Shown in pieces: positions 1 to 8,345 of a stretch of DNA of 64,000 nucleotides. The stretch comes from Planctobacterium sp965279005. Its GTDB lineage: Bacteria; Pseudomonadota; Gammaproteobacteria; Enterobacterales; Alteromonadaceae. Under the pieces are notes generated by a model that ran no database searches, was not told where the DNA came from, and saw nothing but the letters and a program-made list of their open reading frames with translations. The stretch lies in the NCBI GenBank assembly GCA_965279005.1, contig CBDIHK010000024.1:62001-126000 (forward strand), read 5' to 3'. Within the stretch, counting starts at the first letter, position 1, and each line of letters starts with the position of its first letter. Made by a program: the position numbers and the translations under genes.

Positions 1-803
1 ATTGCAAAGGGTTAGTGGTACTATTCCACGGTTTGGAAGGGTCGGTTGAATCCCATTATGCCAGTGATTTCATGCACTACCTGCACCGTAAGGGCTGGTG
101 GAGTGTGATGGTGCACTTCAGGGGCTGCGGTAGGAAAGCAAACCGTTTACCGCGGTCTTACCACTCAGGGGATACAGATGACGCAAAAGCCGTTCTTGCA
201 ATGTTGCGCCAGCAACATCCAGACCTAACCATTGTGGGTATGGGATTTTCCCTGGGCGCGAATATGCTTTTGAAATTGTTAGGTGAGGTGAAGGAGCAAG
301 CCTGGATCAACAAGGCTATTGCAATTTCTCCGCCTTTTGATTTGCAAGAGTGCTCACAGAGCATCAACAAAGGTTTTTCCCGTTTATACCAGTGGTTTTT
401 GGTGCGCAGTATGAAACGGCGTTTCCAGGTTAAGTTGTTCAAGCATGGCCTGGATAAAAAACTGGGGGTAAACAAGAAAGTATTGGAGTCATTCCGCAGT
501 TTTTACCAGTTTGACAATGCCATAACCGCGCCATTGCACGGTTTTAAGAGCGCCCTTAGCTATTATCAGGAATGCAGTGCAAGCCGTTTCCTTAAGCGCA
601 TCCAAACCAACACTTTGGTACTGCATGCAGTGGATGACCCTTTTATGCACCCAGGGATTGTCCCTGGGAGTGAAAAGCTCTCTCCACAGGTGCGTATTGA
701 GCTAAGCGAAACGGGTGGCCATGTGGGCTTTTTGCACGGTTCCGTGCTAAGGCCGAGAAAGTGGTTGCACGACCGCGTTTTACGTTATCTGGAACAAGAG
801 TAA
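1..803 (+). CDS. yheT: YheT-family alpha/beta hydrolase, 5' end outside window
   Basis: The reading frame is open from the first bases of the window, so the N-terminus is missing; about 266 residues remain against roughly 340 in E. coli YheT. Alpha/beta-hydrolase marks are visible: the oxyanion-side motif VLFHGLEGS, the nucleophile elbow GFSLGAN with its serine, an acid-bearing HAVDDPFM segment and the late histidine in GGHVGF. The family is a predicted carboxylesterase-like hydrolase with no well-defined substrate. The next gene on the same strand is yheU, the usual neighbour in gammaproteobacteria, which supports the call. The in-frame GTG at 15 lies inside the conserved core and is not the start. 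Confidence 0.93.
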   Translation, partial: CKGLVVLFHGLEGSVESHYASDFMHYLHRKGWWSVMVHFRGCGRKANRLPRSYHSGDTDDAKAVLAMLRQQHPDLTIVGMGFSLGANMLLKLLGEVKEQAWINKAIAISPPFDLQECSQSINKGFSRLYQWFLVRSMKRRFQVKLFKHGLDKKLGVNKKVLESFRSFYQFDNAITAPLHGFKSALSYYQECSASRFLKRIQTNTLVLHAVDDPFMHPGIVPGSEKLSPQVRIELSETGGHVGFLHGSVLRPRKWLHDRVLRYLEQE

Positions 804-926
804 TTTGCTATTATCCTTATGAGAACGAGCGTTCATATTACTAAAGCCAGCTGCGCTGGATTCCCGGTTGTGTCTAGCGCAATAATGTATGTAAATACTT
901 ACAATCATTAATTTATAAGGCTTTAT

Positions 927-1166
927 ATGTTAGTTCCATGGCAAGAAATTGCTCCTGACAGTCTCTATAACTTGGTACAAAGCATCGTTTTACGCGAGGG
1001 TACAGACTACGGTGAAGTGGAGTTTAGTGTGGCTGAAAAAACAGAGCAATTACTTGCAGCAATTAAGGCTGGCAGCGCTTTTATCCTGTACTCTGAACTG
1101 GACGAGTCGTTTGATGTCGTTTCTAAACAGGAGTTCCTGGATAAACAAACGTCCCAAGGACAATAA
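927..1166 (+). CDS. yheU: YheU family protein (UPF0270)
   Basis: A 79-residue protein starting MLVPWQEI and carrying the family core VLREGTDYGE, closely resembling E. coli YheU in length and sequence. Function is unknown; it is a small conserved gammaproteobacterial protein. It lies 123 bp downstream of yheT, and a TAAGG stretch shortly before the ATG could serve as ribosome binding site. It ends just before a hairpin shared with the convergent YceI-like gene. Confidence 0.92.
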   Translation: MLVPWQEIAPDSLYNLVQSIVLREGTDYGEVEFSVAEKTEQLLAAIKAGSAFILYSELDESFDVVSKQEFLDKQTSQGQ

Positions 1167-1167
1167 A

Positions 1168-1192
1168 AAAGGGGCCTATGTAAAGCCCCTTT
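1168..1192. terminator. Bidirectional intrinsic terminator between yheU and yceI-like gene
   Basis: Arms AAAGGGGC (1168-1175) and GCCCCTTT (1185-1192) form a perfect 8-bp stem with a 9-nt loop. Read on the minus strand the hairpin runs into TTTTTTATT, a good U-tract ending the 1210-3160 operon. On the plus strand the U-tract is short, so it probably stops yheU less well. Confidence 0.8.
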
Positions 1193-1209
1193 GTCATGAG
1201 CTTGGAATT

Positions 1210-1770
1210 TCATTCGGATTTCTTAAATACCAGGGTTGCGTAAACCGGTACCATATTGGATATGCTGGTAAGCCCCGCTACCTGCTGCAACGCCCTGACC
1301 CCTGGCTCTAAACCAAAATCATTGGCGTTGATCAATACGGGTTGGGTAAGCGTGGCTATCATCTCGCCCTTTGCCGAGCGGGTGACCAGAGCCTGTATTT
1401 CTATGTCATTGCTCACGCCTTGCAACTCAAGTTTTGCTGGGATCGTCATTAAACGGCTTTTCCTTGAAAAATCAGGGATTTGTGCGGTAATGGTGGCGTA
1501 CTGGAAGTCGGCTACCTTAAACAGCATTTCGCGCATACGTTCATCGCGTATGCCGATCCCCGAGTCAATTGATGCAAGGTCAAGTTGAACGCTTAGCTCT
1601 CCTGCCTGCGATACCGAGCCGGTTAATGTTGGGATTTTATGTAATTCTTTGAAGTGTTCTTGTTTTGTAGTGACAAAATTCACACTGGACAGGTCTGGTT
1701 CCAAGTGCCACTGGGCAATGGATTTATAGCTGATAATTAAAGAGATAAAGGAAATGAATAAGTACTTCAT
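1210..1770 (-). CDS. YceI-like domain periplasmic protein
   Basis: A 186-residue protein with an N-terminal signal peptide (about residues 1-19, MKYLFISFISLIISYKSIA) followed by a YceI-type lipocalin-like barrel. Visible marks are the early WHLEPDLSSVNFVTTK strand and the DLASIDSGIGIRDERMREML segment, equivalent to the sidTg..RD.hlr signature. The family binds isoprenoid-like or amphiphilic ligands in the periplasm; the ligand here is unknown. Its ATG overlaps the cysQ stop (ATGA), so it is likely translationally coupled and is the last gene of a nudE-cysQ-yceI-like transcript. Confidence 0.85.
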   Translation of the reverse strand: MKYLFISFISLIISYKSIAQWHLEPDLSSVNFVTTKQEHFKELHKIPTLTGSVSQAGELSVQLDLASIDSGIGIRDERMREMLFKVADFQYATITAQIPDFSRKSRLMTIPAKLELQGVSNDIEIQALVTRSAKGEMIATLTQPVLINANDFGLEPGVRALQQVAGLTSISNMVPVYATLVFKKSE

Positions 1771-2600
1771 GGTTTACTCACTAGTTGATGCAAAATAATC
1801 TGCTGCCAATCAACCCTTTGGTCACCCAATACTACGAAATCAGGGTTGATAAGGCTGGGGCGCTGGTTGTAGGTCAATGGCGCGAAGTCCGCTGCTAACA
1901 CTTTACCGCCAGCTTCACTCACAATGCATTGCGGTGCCCCGGTGTCCCATTCCCCAGTAATGCCTATGCGTAAAAATACGTCAGCTTTGCCTTCTGCGAC
2001 AAAGCAGGATTTTAACGAACAGCTACCAAGCGGGAGGGTGCTATAAATGCGGTCTTTGGTCATTTTCGACATAACCCGTTCAACCGGTTGCCGCCGGCTA
2101 ATGGCAACCAGCACTTCTCCGTGCGCGGGATCATCCAGCTTACGCACATGAATTTGTGTGTCTTCTTTTGGGCTTTCCTTGAACGCGCCGCAATCTTGGC
2201 TGGCAAAATACAGGGTGTCAGCAACCGGCCAATAAATAACACCAATAACTGGCTGGTGGTTTTCGATAAGTGCTATATTGACGGCAAAATCACCGCTGCG
2301 GGCTATAAACTCCTGGGTGCCATCAATCGGGTCGATAAGCCAATAGCGTTCCCAATTTTGCCTTACCGCTAATTCTTCATGCTTGGTTTCTTCCGACATG
2401 ATAGGGATGTCGCTATTAAAATCGCCCAGGATCCCACAAATGACTTCATTGGCCAGGTAGTCTGCAGTTGTGACTGGTGAGTCATCGTCTTTGCTAAAAC
2501 TTTTATAGTCGCCTGAATCGTAGACTTTCATGATCGCAACACCTGCGGCTTTGGACGCTTTTTTGGCGATATCGAGCAATGCTTGTCTTGGGTTTATCAT
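1767..2600 (-). CDS. cysQ: 3'(2'),5'-bisphosphate nucleotidase CysQ
   Basis: CysQ hydrolyses 3'-phosphoadenosine 5'-phosphate (PAP) to AMP and phosphate, clearing the by-product of sulfate assimilation. The inositol-monophosphatase fold shows all metal-site motifs: DSPVTTAD, SEE, DPIDGTQEF and the C-terminal WDTGAPQCIVSEAGG. With the start at MINPRQALLDIAKKA (ATG at 2600) it has 277 residues. A longer frame exists upstream, but the chosen ATG overlaps the nudE stop as ATGA, the same coupling seen at its own 3' end with the YceI-like gene. The cysQ-nudE-yrfG neighbourhood is common beside gsp operons in this group. Confidence 0.94.
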   Translation of the reverse strand: MINPRQALLDIAKKASKAAGVAIMKVYDSGDYKSFSKDDDSPVTTADYLANEVICGILGDFNSDIPIMSEETKHEELAVRQNWERYWLIDPIDGTQEFIARSGDFAVNIALIENHQPVIGVIYWPVADTLYFASQDCGAFKESPKEDTQIHVRKLDDPAHGEVLVAISRRQPVERVMSKMTKDRIYSTLPLGSCSLKSCFVAEGKADVFLRIGITGEWDTGAPQCIVSEAGGKVLAADFAPLTYNQRPSLINPDFVVLGDQRVDWQQIILHQLVSKP

Positions 2601-3160
2601 CGGTTTTGCGCCCATTCTTTGGCTAGGTAAAGTGCGGCAACGCAACGCGCTTCTGTAAAGTCAGCTCTCGCCAGCAATTGATGCATTTGTGAAAATGACC
2701 ATTCTTGTACTTCCAAAGGTTCTGGCTCATCGCCTTCTAATCGTTCGGGATACAAGTCGGTGGCGATCATTATATGCATGTGGGCACTAAAAAATGTCGG
2801 AGCCATAGTAACTGTTTTAAGGTGGTGGATGTATGTTGCACCAAATCCAACCTCTTCTTTTAGTTCCCTATTGGCTGCTTGCTCCGGTGTTTCACCAGGA
2901 TCTATCAAGCCCTTGGGGAAGCCGAGCTGATATTCGTGCAGTCCCGCGGCATATTCTTTGATGAGCAGGAATTTCTCATCGGAAACGAAAGGGACGATCA
3001 TAACCGCACCGCGCCCAGAGCCGGCCATCCGTTCAAATAGCCTCTCTTCGCCATTGCTAAACTGCAAATCCACTTGTTCAATCCTAAACAATCGGCTTCG
3101 GGCCACAATTTCCCGGTTGCGGATTGTGGGCAGTGTTTTTTCTGGTTCGGGTTTACTCAT
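2597..3160 (-). CDS. nudE: ADP compounds hydrolase NudE (Nudix)
   Basis: A Nudix hydrolase of 187 residues that cleaves ADP-ribose, Ap3A/Ap2A and NADH-type dinucleotides in the cytoplasm. The Nudix box is intact from about residue 92: GLIDPGE, seven residues, then RELKEEVGF, fitting GX5EX7REUXEEXGU. Flanking stretches (RERMAGSG-like, LYPERLEGDEPEPL) match E. coli NudE closely. It is the first gene of a tightly overlapping nudE-cysQ-yceI-like operon and is divergent from yrfG with 55 bp between them. Confidence 0.95.
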   Translation of the reverse strand: MSKPEPEKTLPTIRNREIVARSRLFRIEQVDLQFSNGEERLFERMAGSGRGAVMIVPFVSDEKFLLIKEYAAGLHEYQLGFPKGLIDPGETPEQAANRELKEEVGFGATYIHHLKTVTMAPTFFSAHMHIMIATDLYPERLEGDEPEPLEVQEWSFSQMHQLLARADFTEARCVAALYLAKEWAQNR

Positions 3161-3215
3161 TCTTCAACGCAGTTAGAATGTGATCTATTGGTAACTATAA
3201 CCTGTCTAAATTCAA

Positions 3216-3908
3216 ATGCCTACGATACCTTGGAGCCAAATTGAAACAGTTTTACTCGATATGGACGGCACCCTGCTGGACCTCCATTATGACAACCACT
3301 TTTGGTTGGAGTACTTGCCCAAAAAACTGTCAGAAAAACTCGACCAATCATTGCAGCAAACCACAGTTTACATGCAAAAAGAGTATCAGAAGGTAATGGG
3401 TACGATTGAATGGTACTGTTTGGATTACTGGGCGGAAAAACTAGACATTGACATTATGGAAGTAAAGCGGGAAATCGACCATTTGATCCAGATGCGTCCA
3501 GATACCTTGCCTTTTTTAGATGCACTAAAAGCGAGTGGCCGAAAAGTGATCCTAGTCACCAACGCCCATCCCGGATCTTTATCGCTGAAAATTGAAAAAA
3601 CCCAACTAGACCAACACATAGATACGCTGGTATCCACCCATGAGTTTGGTGTGACCAAGGAATCCCAAGAATTATGGCGCAAGCTGCAAGCGAAATTTGG
3701 TTTTGATCCTGAAACCACCCTATTTGTAGACGATAGCTTAGCTATTTTAGAAGCGGCGAAAACATTTGGTATTGGACACCTTCTGGCAGTGAGCAACCCA
3801 GACAGTAAGCAGCCAGCCCGCACAATTGAAGCATTTGTTTCAGTAATGGATTACCGCGAATTACTACCAGAGATAATAGGTAACCCTAGATCAACAGGTT
3901 CTAATTAG
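3216..3908 (+). CDS. yrfG: GMP/IMP nucleotidase YrfG (HAD family)
   Basis: A 230-residue HAD-superfamily phosphatase. Motif I is LLDMDGTLLD near residue 15 with the nucleophilic aspartate, motif II is in LVTNAHP, and motif III/IV is in TLFVDDSLAILEAA. The WYCLDYW segment is characteristic of YrfG, which dephosphorylates GMP and IMP in E. coli. It is transcribed divergently from nudE and converges on gspN with only 42 bp between the stops; no clear terminator is visible in that gap. Confidence 0.93.
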   Translation: MPTIPWSQIETVLLDMDGTLLDLHYDNHFWLEYLPKKLSEKLDQSLQQTTVYMQKEYQKVMGTIEWYCLDYWAEKLDIDIMEVKREIDHLIQMRPDTLPFLDALKASGRKVILVTNAHPGSLSLKIEKTQLDQHIDTLVSTHEFGVTKESQELWRKLQAKFGFDPETTLFVDDSLAILEAAKTFGIGHLLAVSNPDSKQPARTIEAFVSVMDYRELLPEIIGNPRSTGSN

Positions 3909-3950
3909 ACTCAGAACAAGAATATTTGTTTTTTATATCAATCTGCCCAG

Positions 3951-4697
3951 TTACAAATCAACGGTGTAATAGCCTTCATTGTCGCGGTCACCGAATAAAC
4001 TGGCGGCGTCATGGATTTCTTTAGGCAAGTCGCTATCCACTTTGAAGCGGCCATTAACACTAATATCACCCTTGGCTGAGACTAATGCTGTAGCGTCTAG
4101 CCCTAGCCGGTTTCCCGGTGCTACCACAATTTTGACCTTGTCGTCCTGGCAGCCAAGTGTTGCGTTAAATTGGCCTAGGTCGATGTTGCCGGTGGTGCCC
4201 ATCACACCCGCCTGCAACCACTGTCCATCGCCAACTAAACCCTGGCATTGCCCAGGATAGTCTAACTCCTCGATTGTTAGTTTAAAGCGGCCAGACGCTT
4301 GTACTGGGATTGGAATTGCCAGCTGCGACATAACCATAGGGGTTGGTATGTAGACCTGCAGTTGTTGTGCTTGGATATTATTGTTAGACAGGCTGATATG
4401 GCCTTGCAGCGCTACTGACTCACGATCCCTGCGATCGCCTGCATTGATTTCCAAAGACAACCTACCCAATAGCAACGCCAAGGGGTTAACTTGCCACTTA
4501 GGGTGATACAGGGTCACCCCTGACCAACGGATTGACTCTGCACTGCCGCTCCATACCGTGCCTGTAACACCTGATATAGCAGTGCCTTCAGGCAACGATA
4601 TTCGGGGTAAAACCTGTGCAGCGGGTAAATTCGCTACTAGCATTGCGGCAAAAGCAATAACACCGGCGGCTATCCATTGGGCTGGGCTTAACTTCAC
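3951..4697 (-). CDS. gspN: Type II secretion system protein N (GspN)
   Basis: The last gene of the T2SS operon; 248 residues with one N-terminal membrane segment (about residues 8-27) and a periplasmic domain. The motif GTAISGVTGTVWSGSAESI is typical of the GspN/PulN family. GspN is an accessory inner-membrane component that is dispensable in some systems. It follows gspM with an 8-bp gap. It carries two cysteines (about residues 153 and 185) that could form a disulfide, as in other GspN proteins. Confidence 0.92.
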   Translation of the reverse strand: MKLSPAQWIAAGVIAFAAMLVANLPAAQVLPRISLPEGTAISGVTGTVWSGSAESIRWSGVTLYHPKWQVNPLALLLGRLSLEINAGDRRDRESVALQGHISLSNNNIQAQQLQVYIPTPMVMSQLAIPIPVQASGRFKLTIEELDYPGQCQGLVGDGQWLQAGVMGTTGNIDLGQFNATLGCQDDKVKIVVAPGNRLGLDATALVSAKGDISVNGRFKVDSDLPKEIHDAASLFGDRDNEGYYTVDL

Positions 4698-4705
4698 ATA
4701 GCCTC

Positions 4706-5188
4706 CTAACTCTTAGCTAATTTTAATCGGCGGATCTTTACCGTACCTATGGTGGAGGTTTCAGCAATATCAGCTTCTAGAATGGTTATTCCCATATTCT
4801 CTAGTGCTTGGAACCAGCTCAACATAGCGTTAAACGGCACACTATCTACCCAAACCTGCAATTCCTCCCCTTGCGGCTGCATCCTGGTTACCTGGATCTG
4901 TTGCCTGCTTGCGGTCTGGTTGACTGCTTGTGCTAGCGAGCCGGTAAAACTGCGACCTGCACTGCCGGCAGACTGCTTTAGCTGGATGGCCTTGGCGGCA
5001 TTTTGGGAAACCCAAGTCAACAGTTCAGATTGTTGGGAAACTGCCTTGCGTCCATTGTCAATTTTGTCTTGGAGCGGCGCATAGATTGCGAAATAAACTA
5101 ACGCAATTACCAAAAATACAGCAGCTACAATAAGGGAGTATTGTTCCCTTTCTGAAAGCTGGTTAAAGCGGCTTTTCAGTTCTTCCAT
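4706..5188 (-). CDS. gspM: Type II secretion system protein M (GspM)
   Basis: 160 residues with a single membrane span (about residues 20-36, VAAVFLVIALVYFAIYA) after a short cytoplasmic N-terminus, then a coiled-coil segment and a small ferredoxin-like periplasmic domain (SRQQIQVTRMQPQGEELQVW onward). GspM partners GspL in the inner-membrane platform. It lies 2 bp after gspL. A GG-rich ribosome site is weak, so translational coupling to gspL is likely. Confidence 0.93.
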   Translation of the reverse strand: MEELKSRFNQLSEREQYSLIVAAVFLVIALVYFAIYAPLQDKIDNGRKAVSQQSELLTWVSQNAAKAIQLKQSAGSAGRSFTGSLAQAVNQTASRQQIQVTRMQPQGEELQVWVDSVPFNAMLSWFQALENMGITILEADIAETSTIGTVKIRRLKLAKS

Positions 5189-5190
5189 TG

Positions 5191-6384
5191 TTAGCTCCTA
5201 ATTGCCAATGAGCCGACGACTTGGTCGTCACGGTTGTTGATGGCACCCTGCTCTACAGTAAAGCCTTGCTGTTCTGCCAAGCGTTTAAATGTCTCAAGGG
5301 CATCAAAACTGCCTGCAACTGCTTGGATACGTAATTCTGTCCGCCTGCTGTCAAAGCGGATTGATTGCGGTTTGATTTGGCTTTGCTGGAAGGCTGCTCC
5401 CAGTTGCGACATCATGACCAGCATGGAAACGCCACTGCCGCCTTGTTCTAACTGGGTGATGCGCTGTTGCATGGTGCGTTTAACATCACGTACGCGGGTA
5501 ACTTCGGGAAACGCCCGGTTAAATTCCTGCATTACCTGGGTGCGCAGTTCTGCTTGTTTAGTTTCTAGCTGTTTTGCCTCAATTGCTTTGTCGGTGAAAG
5601 TTAAAACTATCGCTAGTGCCGCCAAGCTAGCTGCAATTCGCCATTGCGAGCCTTTTTGGCCTTTCGGGTTTTTAACCTTGTACTGCCCTTGCAACAGGTT
5701 GAAGGATGATTGTATTGCCCCTTGGGCAATAACCTGCATGGGTAATTCACCGGCCTGGTATTCGATTTCGGTATTGGCCATGTTGTGCCAACAGGGCTCT
5801 GTGATGAAGTTAATAGAGACTTTTTGTTCTTGCTGCTTGGAAAAGTTCTCGACAGCGGGTGCCATCCAAACTGATTCCCCGACCAAAGCTTGCCACGCAC
5901 CTTGCCGCAATAACACAGTGTTGCCTAGCTGCATGGCGGTCCAGGAGTCCTGTCCTACTGGCAATGTCAAGATGTCGGGAACGATTTTTTCGCAATAGAT
6001 ACCCGCTTCACGCAAACAATTTAACCATTCCTGCATATGCGCATGCGCGACAATAAGAACCTGCTGCTCATCACCGTTTTTTTCCGCCATGACAAAAAAC
6101 TGCTGGTCGATGTCACCTAAAACATCGTCTTCCAGCATGTATGGCACTGCTGCCAGTACCTTGCGATTGGCCTTCGCCGGTAAATTAACTGTTTTAAGGC
6201 TGACCGCGCTGCCAGGCACAACAACAATGGCTGACTCCTTGCCTGTGCGCTCTATTAAGGTTGGCAATTGTTCTGAAGAATCCAATTCTCCCGATGCGAT
6301 GATCTCAGATTCCGTATCTGACCATAAAAGCCAGTGGACGTTAGCGGACTTTGTTTCCCCTAACCTGATGACGAGTTTTTCCAC
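5191..6384 (-). CDS. gspL: Type II secretion system protein L (GspL)
   Basis: 397 residues: an actin-like cytoplasmic domain (residues about 1-240) that docks the GspE ATPase, one membrane helix (about 250-266, RIAASLAALAIVLTF) and a C-terminal periplasmic ferredoxin-like domain. The start is GTG at 6384, whose G is the last base of the gspK TAG stop, an overlap that points to coupled translation. Strong internal family marks include YMLEDDVLGDIDQ. It sits in the canonical place between gspK and gspM. Confidence 0.94.
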   Translation of the reverse strand: MEKLVIRLGETKSANVHWLLWSDTESEIIASGELDSSEQLPTLIERTGKESAIVVVPGSAVSLKTVNLPAKANRKVLAAVPYMLEDDVLGDIDQQFFVMAEKNGDEQQVLIVAHAHMQEWLNCLREAGIYCEKIVPDILTLPVGQDSWTAMQLGNTVLLRQGAWQALVGESVWMAPAVENFSKQQEQKVSINFITEPCWHNMANTEIEYQAGELPMQVIAQGAIQSSFNLLQGQYKVKNPKGQKGSQWRIAASLAALAIVLTFTDKAIEAKQLETKQAELRTQVMQEFNRAFPEVTRVRDVKRTMQQRITQLEQGGSGVSMLVMMSQLGAAFQQSQIKPQSIRFDSRRTELRIQAVAGSFDALETFKRLAEQQGFTVEQGAINNRDDQVVGSLAIRS

Positions 6385-7340
6385 TAGATTCTTCCTCCGA
6401 ACTCGCGCCTGATAGTAACGATTCTGTTTTCAGATTCGACTTTCAACAAAGATGACATGGCAAAAGTCGCGTTATTGTAGCGGCTCTTGACGTGTAAAAT
6501 AAAATATTCAGTTTCTGTAACGAACCACTCGCGTTGCTCGTCTGGCATACCCAATGACGCAACCTGGCTTTGCCCTAGGAAATCCGCTTTATCTTGGTAC
6601 GGTATATTGCTGATGGTATTTTCTGCATCGGACAATGACATGCCCGTTACCGCAGCCAGCACAGGTGCCATATCTGGCCGAAGTGTATTGACATTGATTT
6701 TCATGTCGCTGACGCCCGGAATAACACAAACATAGGGCAAAAGCCTGGTTAGCCAGCCTGGCTCTATACCCTTTACCAAGCGCAATTCAGATTTACTTGC
6801 CATCAGGTTGTTGCCCGCCAAATAAGGCCGGACTAATGACTCATAGCTGGGATCCTCTGCTCCGTAGCTACCATAGAGGATATTGTCATCATCTAACCAA
6901 TCTACCAGTGAATCCTTCAAAATATCGCGGTTCAGGGAAGGAACCTGCAAGTCTTCGGTTTGCAATAGCCGCTCAAAAGCTTGAGTTTCCGGCGCGTCAT
7001 TGGATTTGCCTTGCTGTTTGCGCAACACGTTTAGGTTGAAACAGGTTTGCATATCAATCAGTTCAGCCTCTATGCCGCCGTTGGGCATGGGAAACATTAT
7101 ACTCTCTTGTGCCCAGGGTTGGGTACTGTTGATGGGGTCGGTTTCCTGCATTAATTGGGCGACGGTTTTCCTGGCATAGGCTTCCGCGCCCATGGCGTAC
7201 CAAAAAGCCTGGTTGTTGTCCTTGATATTGCTGGTGCGCTTCAGTTGTACCTGCAAGCGGCCAGCCATTTCGATGGCGATAATGGCAACAAATGCCACCA
7301 CCATAAGTACAATAATAAGCGCTACGCCCCTTTGCTTCAT
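6384..7340 (-). CDS. gspK: Type II secretion minor pseudopilin GspK
   Basis: 318 residues; the largest minor pseudopilin, which caps the pseudopilus tip with GspI and GspJ. The N-terminus MKQRGVALIIVLMVVAFVAI has the prepilin-like cleavage point after the glycine, but without the Glu at mature position 5, which is normal for GspK. The alpha-helical insert with SLVDWLDDDN..YGAEDP and the MKINVNTLRPDMA segment are typical. Its ATG overlaps the gspJ stop (ATGA). Confidence 0.95.
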   Translation of the reverse strand: MKQRGVALIIVLMVVAFVAIIAIEMAGRLQVQLKRTSNIKDNNQAFWYAMGAEAYARKTVAQLMQETDPINSTQPWAQESIMFPMPNGGIEAELIDMQTCFNLNVLRKQQGKSNDAPETQAFERLLQTEDLQVPSLNRDILKDSLVDWLDDDNILYGSYGAEDPSYESLVRPYLAGNNLMASKSELRLVKGIEPGWLTRLLPYVCVIPGVSDMKINVNTLRPDMAPVLAAVTGMSLSDAENTISNIPYQDKADFLGQSQVASLGMPDEQREWFVTETEYFILHVKSRYNNATFAMSSLLKVESENRIVTIRREFGGRI

Positions 7341-7972
7341 ACTTCTTCTGCTACCATCAACATAGTGGTTGCCAAGGCGAATTCGCGGCGTATCAGGCCA
7401 AATTCGGTAGTGCTGATTTCAATGGCGATAGCAAAGGGTAATTGGTTGCCACTGAAACTATCTTGCCAAGTGGTATTTTGGTCTTCGGCGACGAGGAATT
7501 GGAATTGCAGATCCTGCACCCCTTCGAGCATTACCCTCACTTTGGGTTCATAGCCAACAATGTTGTCCACATAGTCACTGTAGACGCGTTGCAACTGCTC
7601 TTCTTGTATCCGGTAAGCGACAGCTTGCAAAGTGCTACGGGGTAATACAAGTTGGGGATTGTGCCAGCCAGCGCGCACTAGTGCCAAACCATCGGCGTCA
7701 CTTTCAAACGCGTTGCTGTCACCGGAAATCACCATTTGGTTGGATTCCCCTTCAATCCTGACAGAGCGGGCAACTGCCTGTTGTAAATCACGTTCTACAA
7801 ACATGATTGCCCGTTGCAGCTTTTGCAGCTGCTCGAAACGCTGTTCGGAAATCTCGTCGGTATCAAGTACGGTAGTCAGGACGCTACTAGACGCCATGCC
7901 AATTAAGGTAACTATGGCAATGGCGACTAATATTTCGAGTAGGGTAAAGCCTCTAGATACCACTAAAGTCAC
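7337..7972 (-). CDS. gspJ: Type II secretion minor pseudopilin GspJ
   Basis: 211 residues with the prepilin signature RGFTLLEILVAIAI near the N-terminus; the prepilin peptidase should cut between G and F. The start used is GTG at 7972, inside the end of gspI (20-bp overlap); a second GTG three codons later is possible. GspJ forms the tip complex with GspI and GspK. No prepilin peptidase gene (gspO/pilD) is in the window, so it must be encoded elsewhere. Confidence 0.94.
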   Translation of the reverse strand: MTLVVSRGFTLLEILVAIAIVTLIGMASSSVLTTVLDTDEISEQRFEQLQKLQRAIMFVERDLQQAVARSVRIEGESNQMVISGDSNAFESDADGLALVRAGWHNPQLVLPRSTLQAVAYRIQEEQLQRVYSDYVDNIVGYEPKVRVMLEGVQDLQFQFLVAEDQNTTWQDSFSGNQLPFAIAIEISTTEFGLIRREFALATTMLMVAEEV

Positions 7973-8345
7973 CTTTTGGTGGCCTGGGATTACCTACGAA
8001 GGTCACGACGGAGGTTGCCACTTTTTCGCCTTCTTCATCGCTGCTAACAAATATGGTGACTTGGCGTAGGTCTTTGTCCTGGGTTTCCGCGACAACTTGT
8101 TGCCAGTACCAAGTAGTGCCTGCCATTTCCATACTGCCCTTTTTGTTGTTTTGTGGCGGCCATGCATTTTCCACCATAACCTGGTTGAGCCGGTTATTGG
8201 CCACCCAAGTAGCAAAAGTCAGTTCTTCCAATACTGCAACCCCACGCAGGTGGTCGCTGGCTGCTTTCATTATTGACGTCGCAGTTAAGGCAAATATCGC
8301 TATAGCTGCCATCACTTCTAATAAAGTTAAACCACGCTGGTTCAT
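7953..8345 (-). CDS. gspI: Type II secretion minor pseudopilin GspI
   Basis: 130 residues beginning MNQRGLTLLEVMAAIAIFAL, with the prepilin cleavage site between G and L and Glu at mature position 5. The MENAWPPQ-like stretch and TWYWQQVVAET fit GspI. Its ATG overlaps the gspH stop (ATGA) and its 3' end overlaps gspJ, so it is embedded in a coupled run of genes. Confidence 0.94.
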   Translation of the reverse strand: MNQRGLTLLEVMAAIAIFALTATSIMKAASDHLRGVAVLEELTFATWVANNRLNQVMVENAWPPQNNKKGSMEMAGTTWYWQQVVAETQDKDLRQVTIFVSSDEEGEKVATSVVTFVGNPRPPKGDFSGI

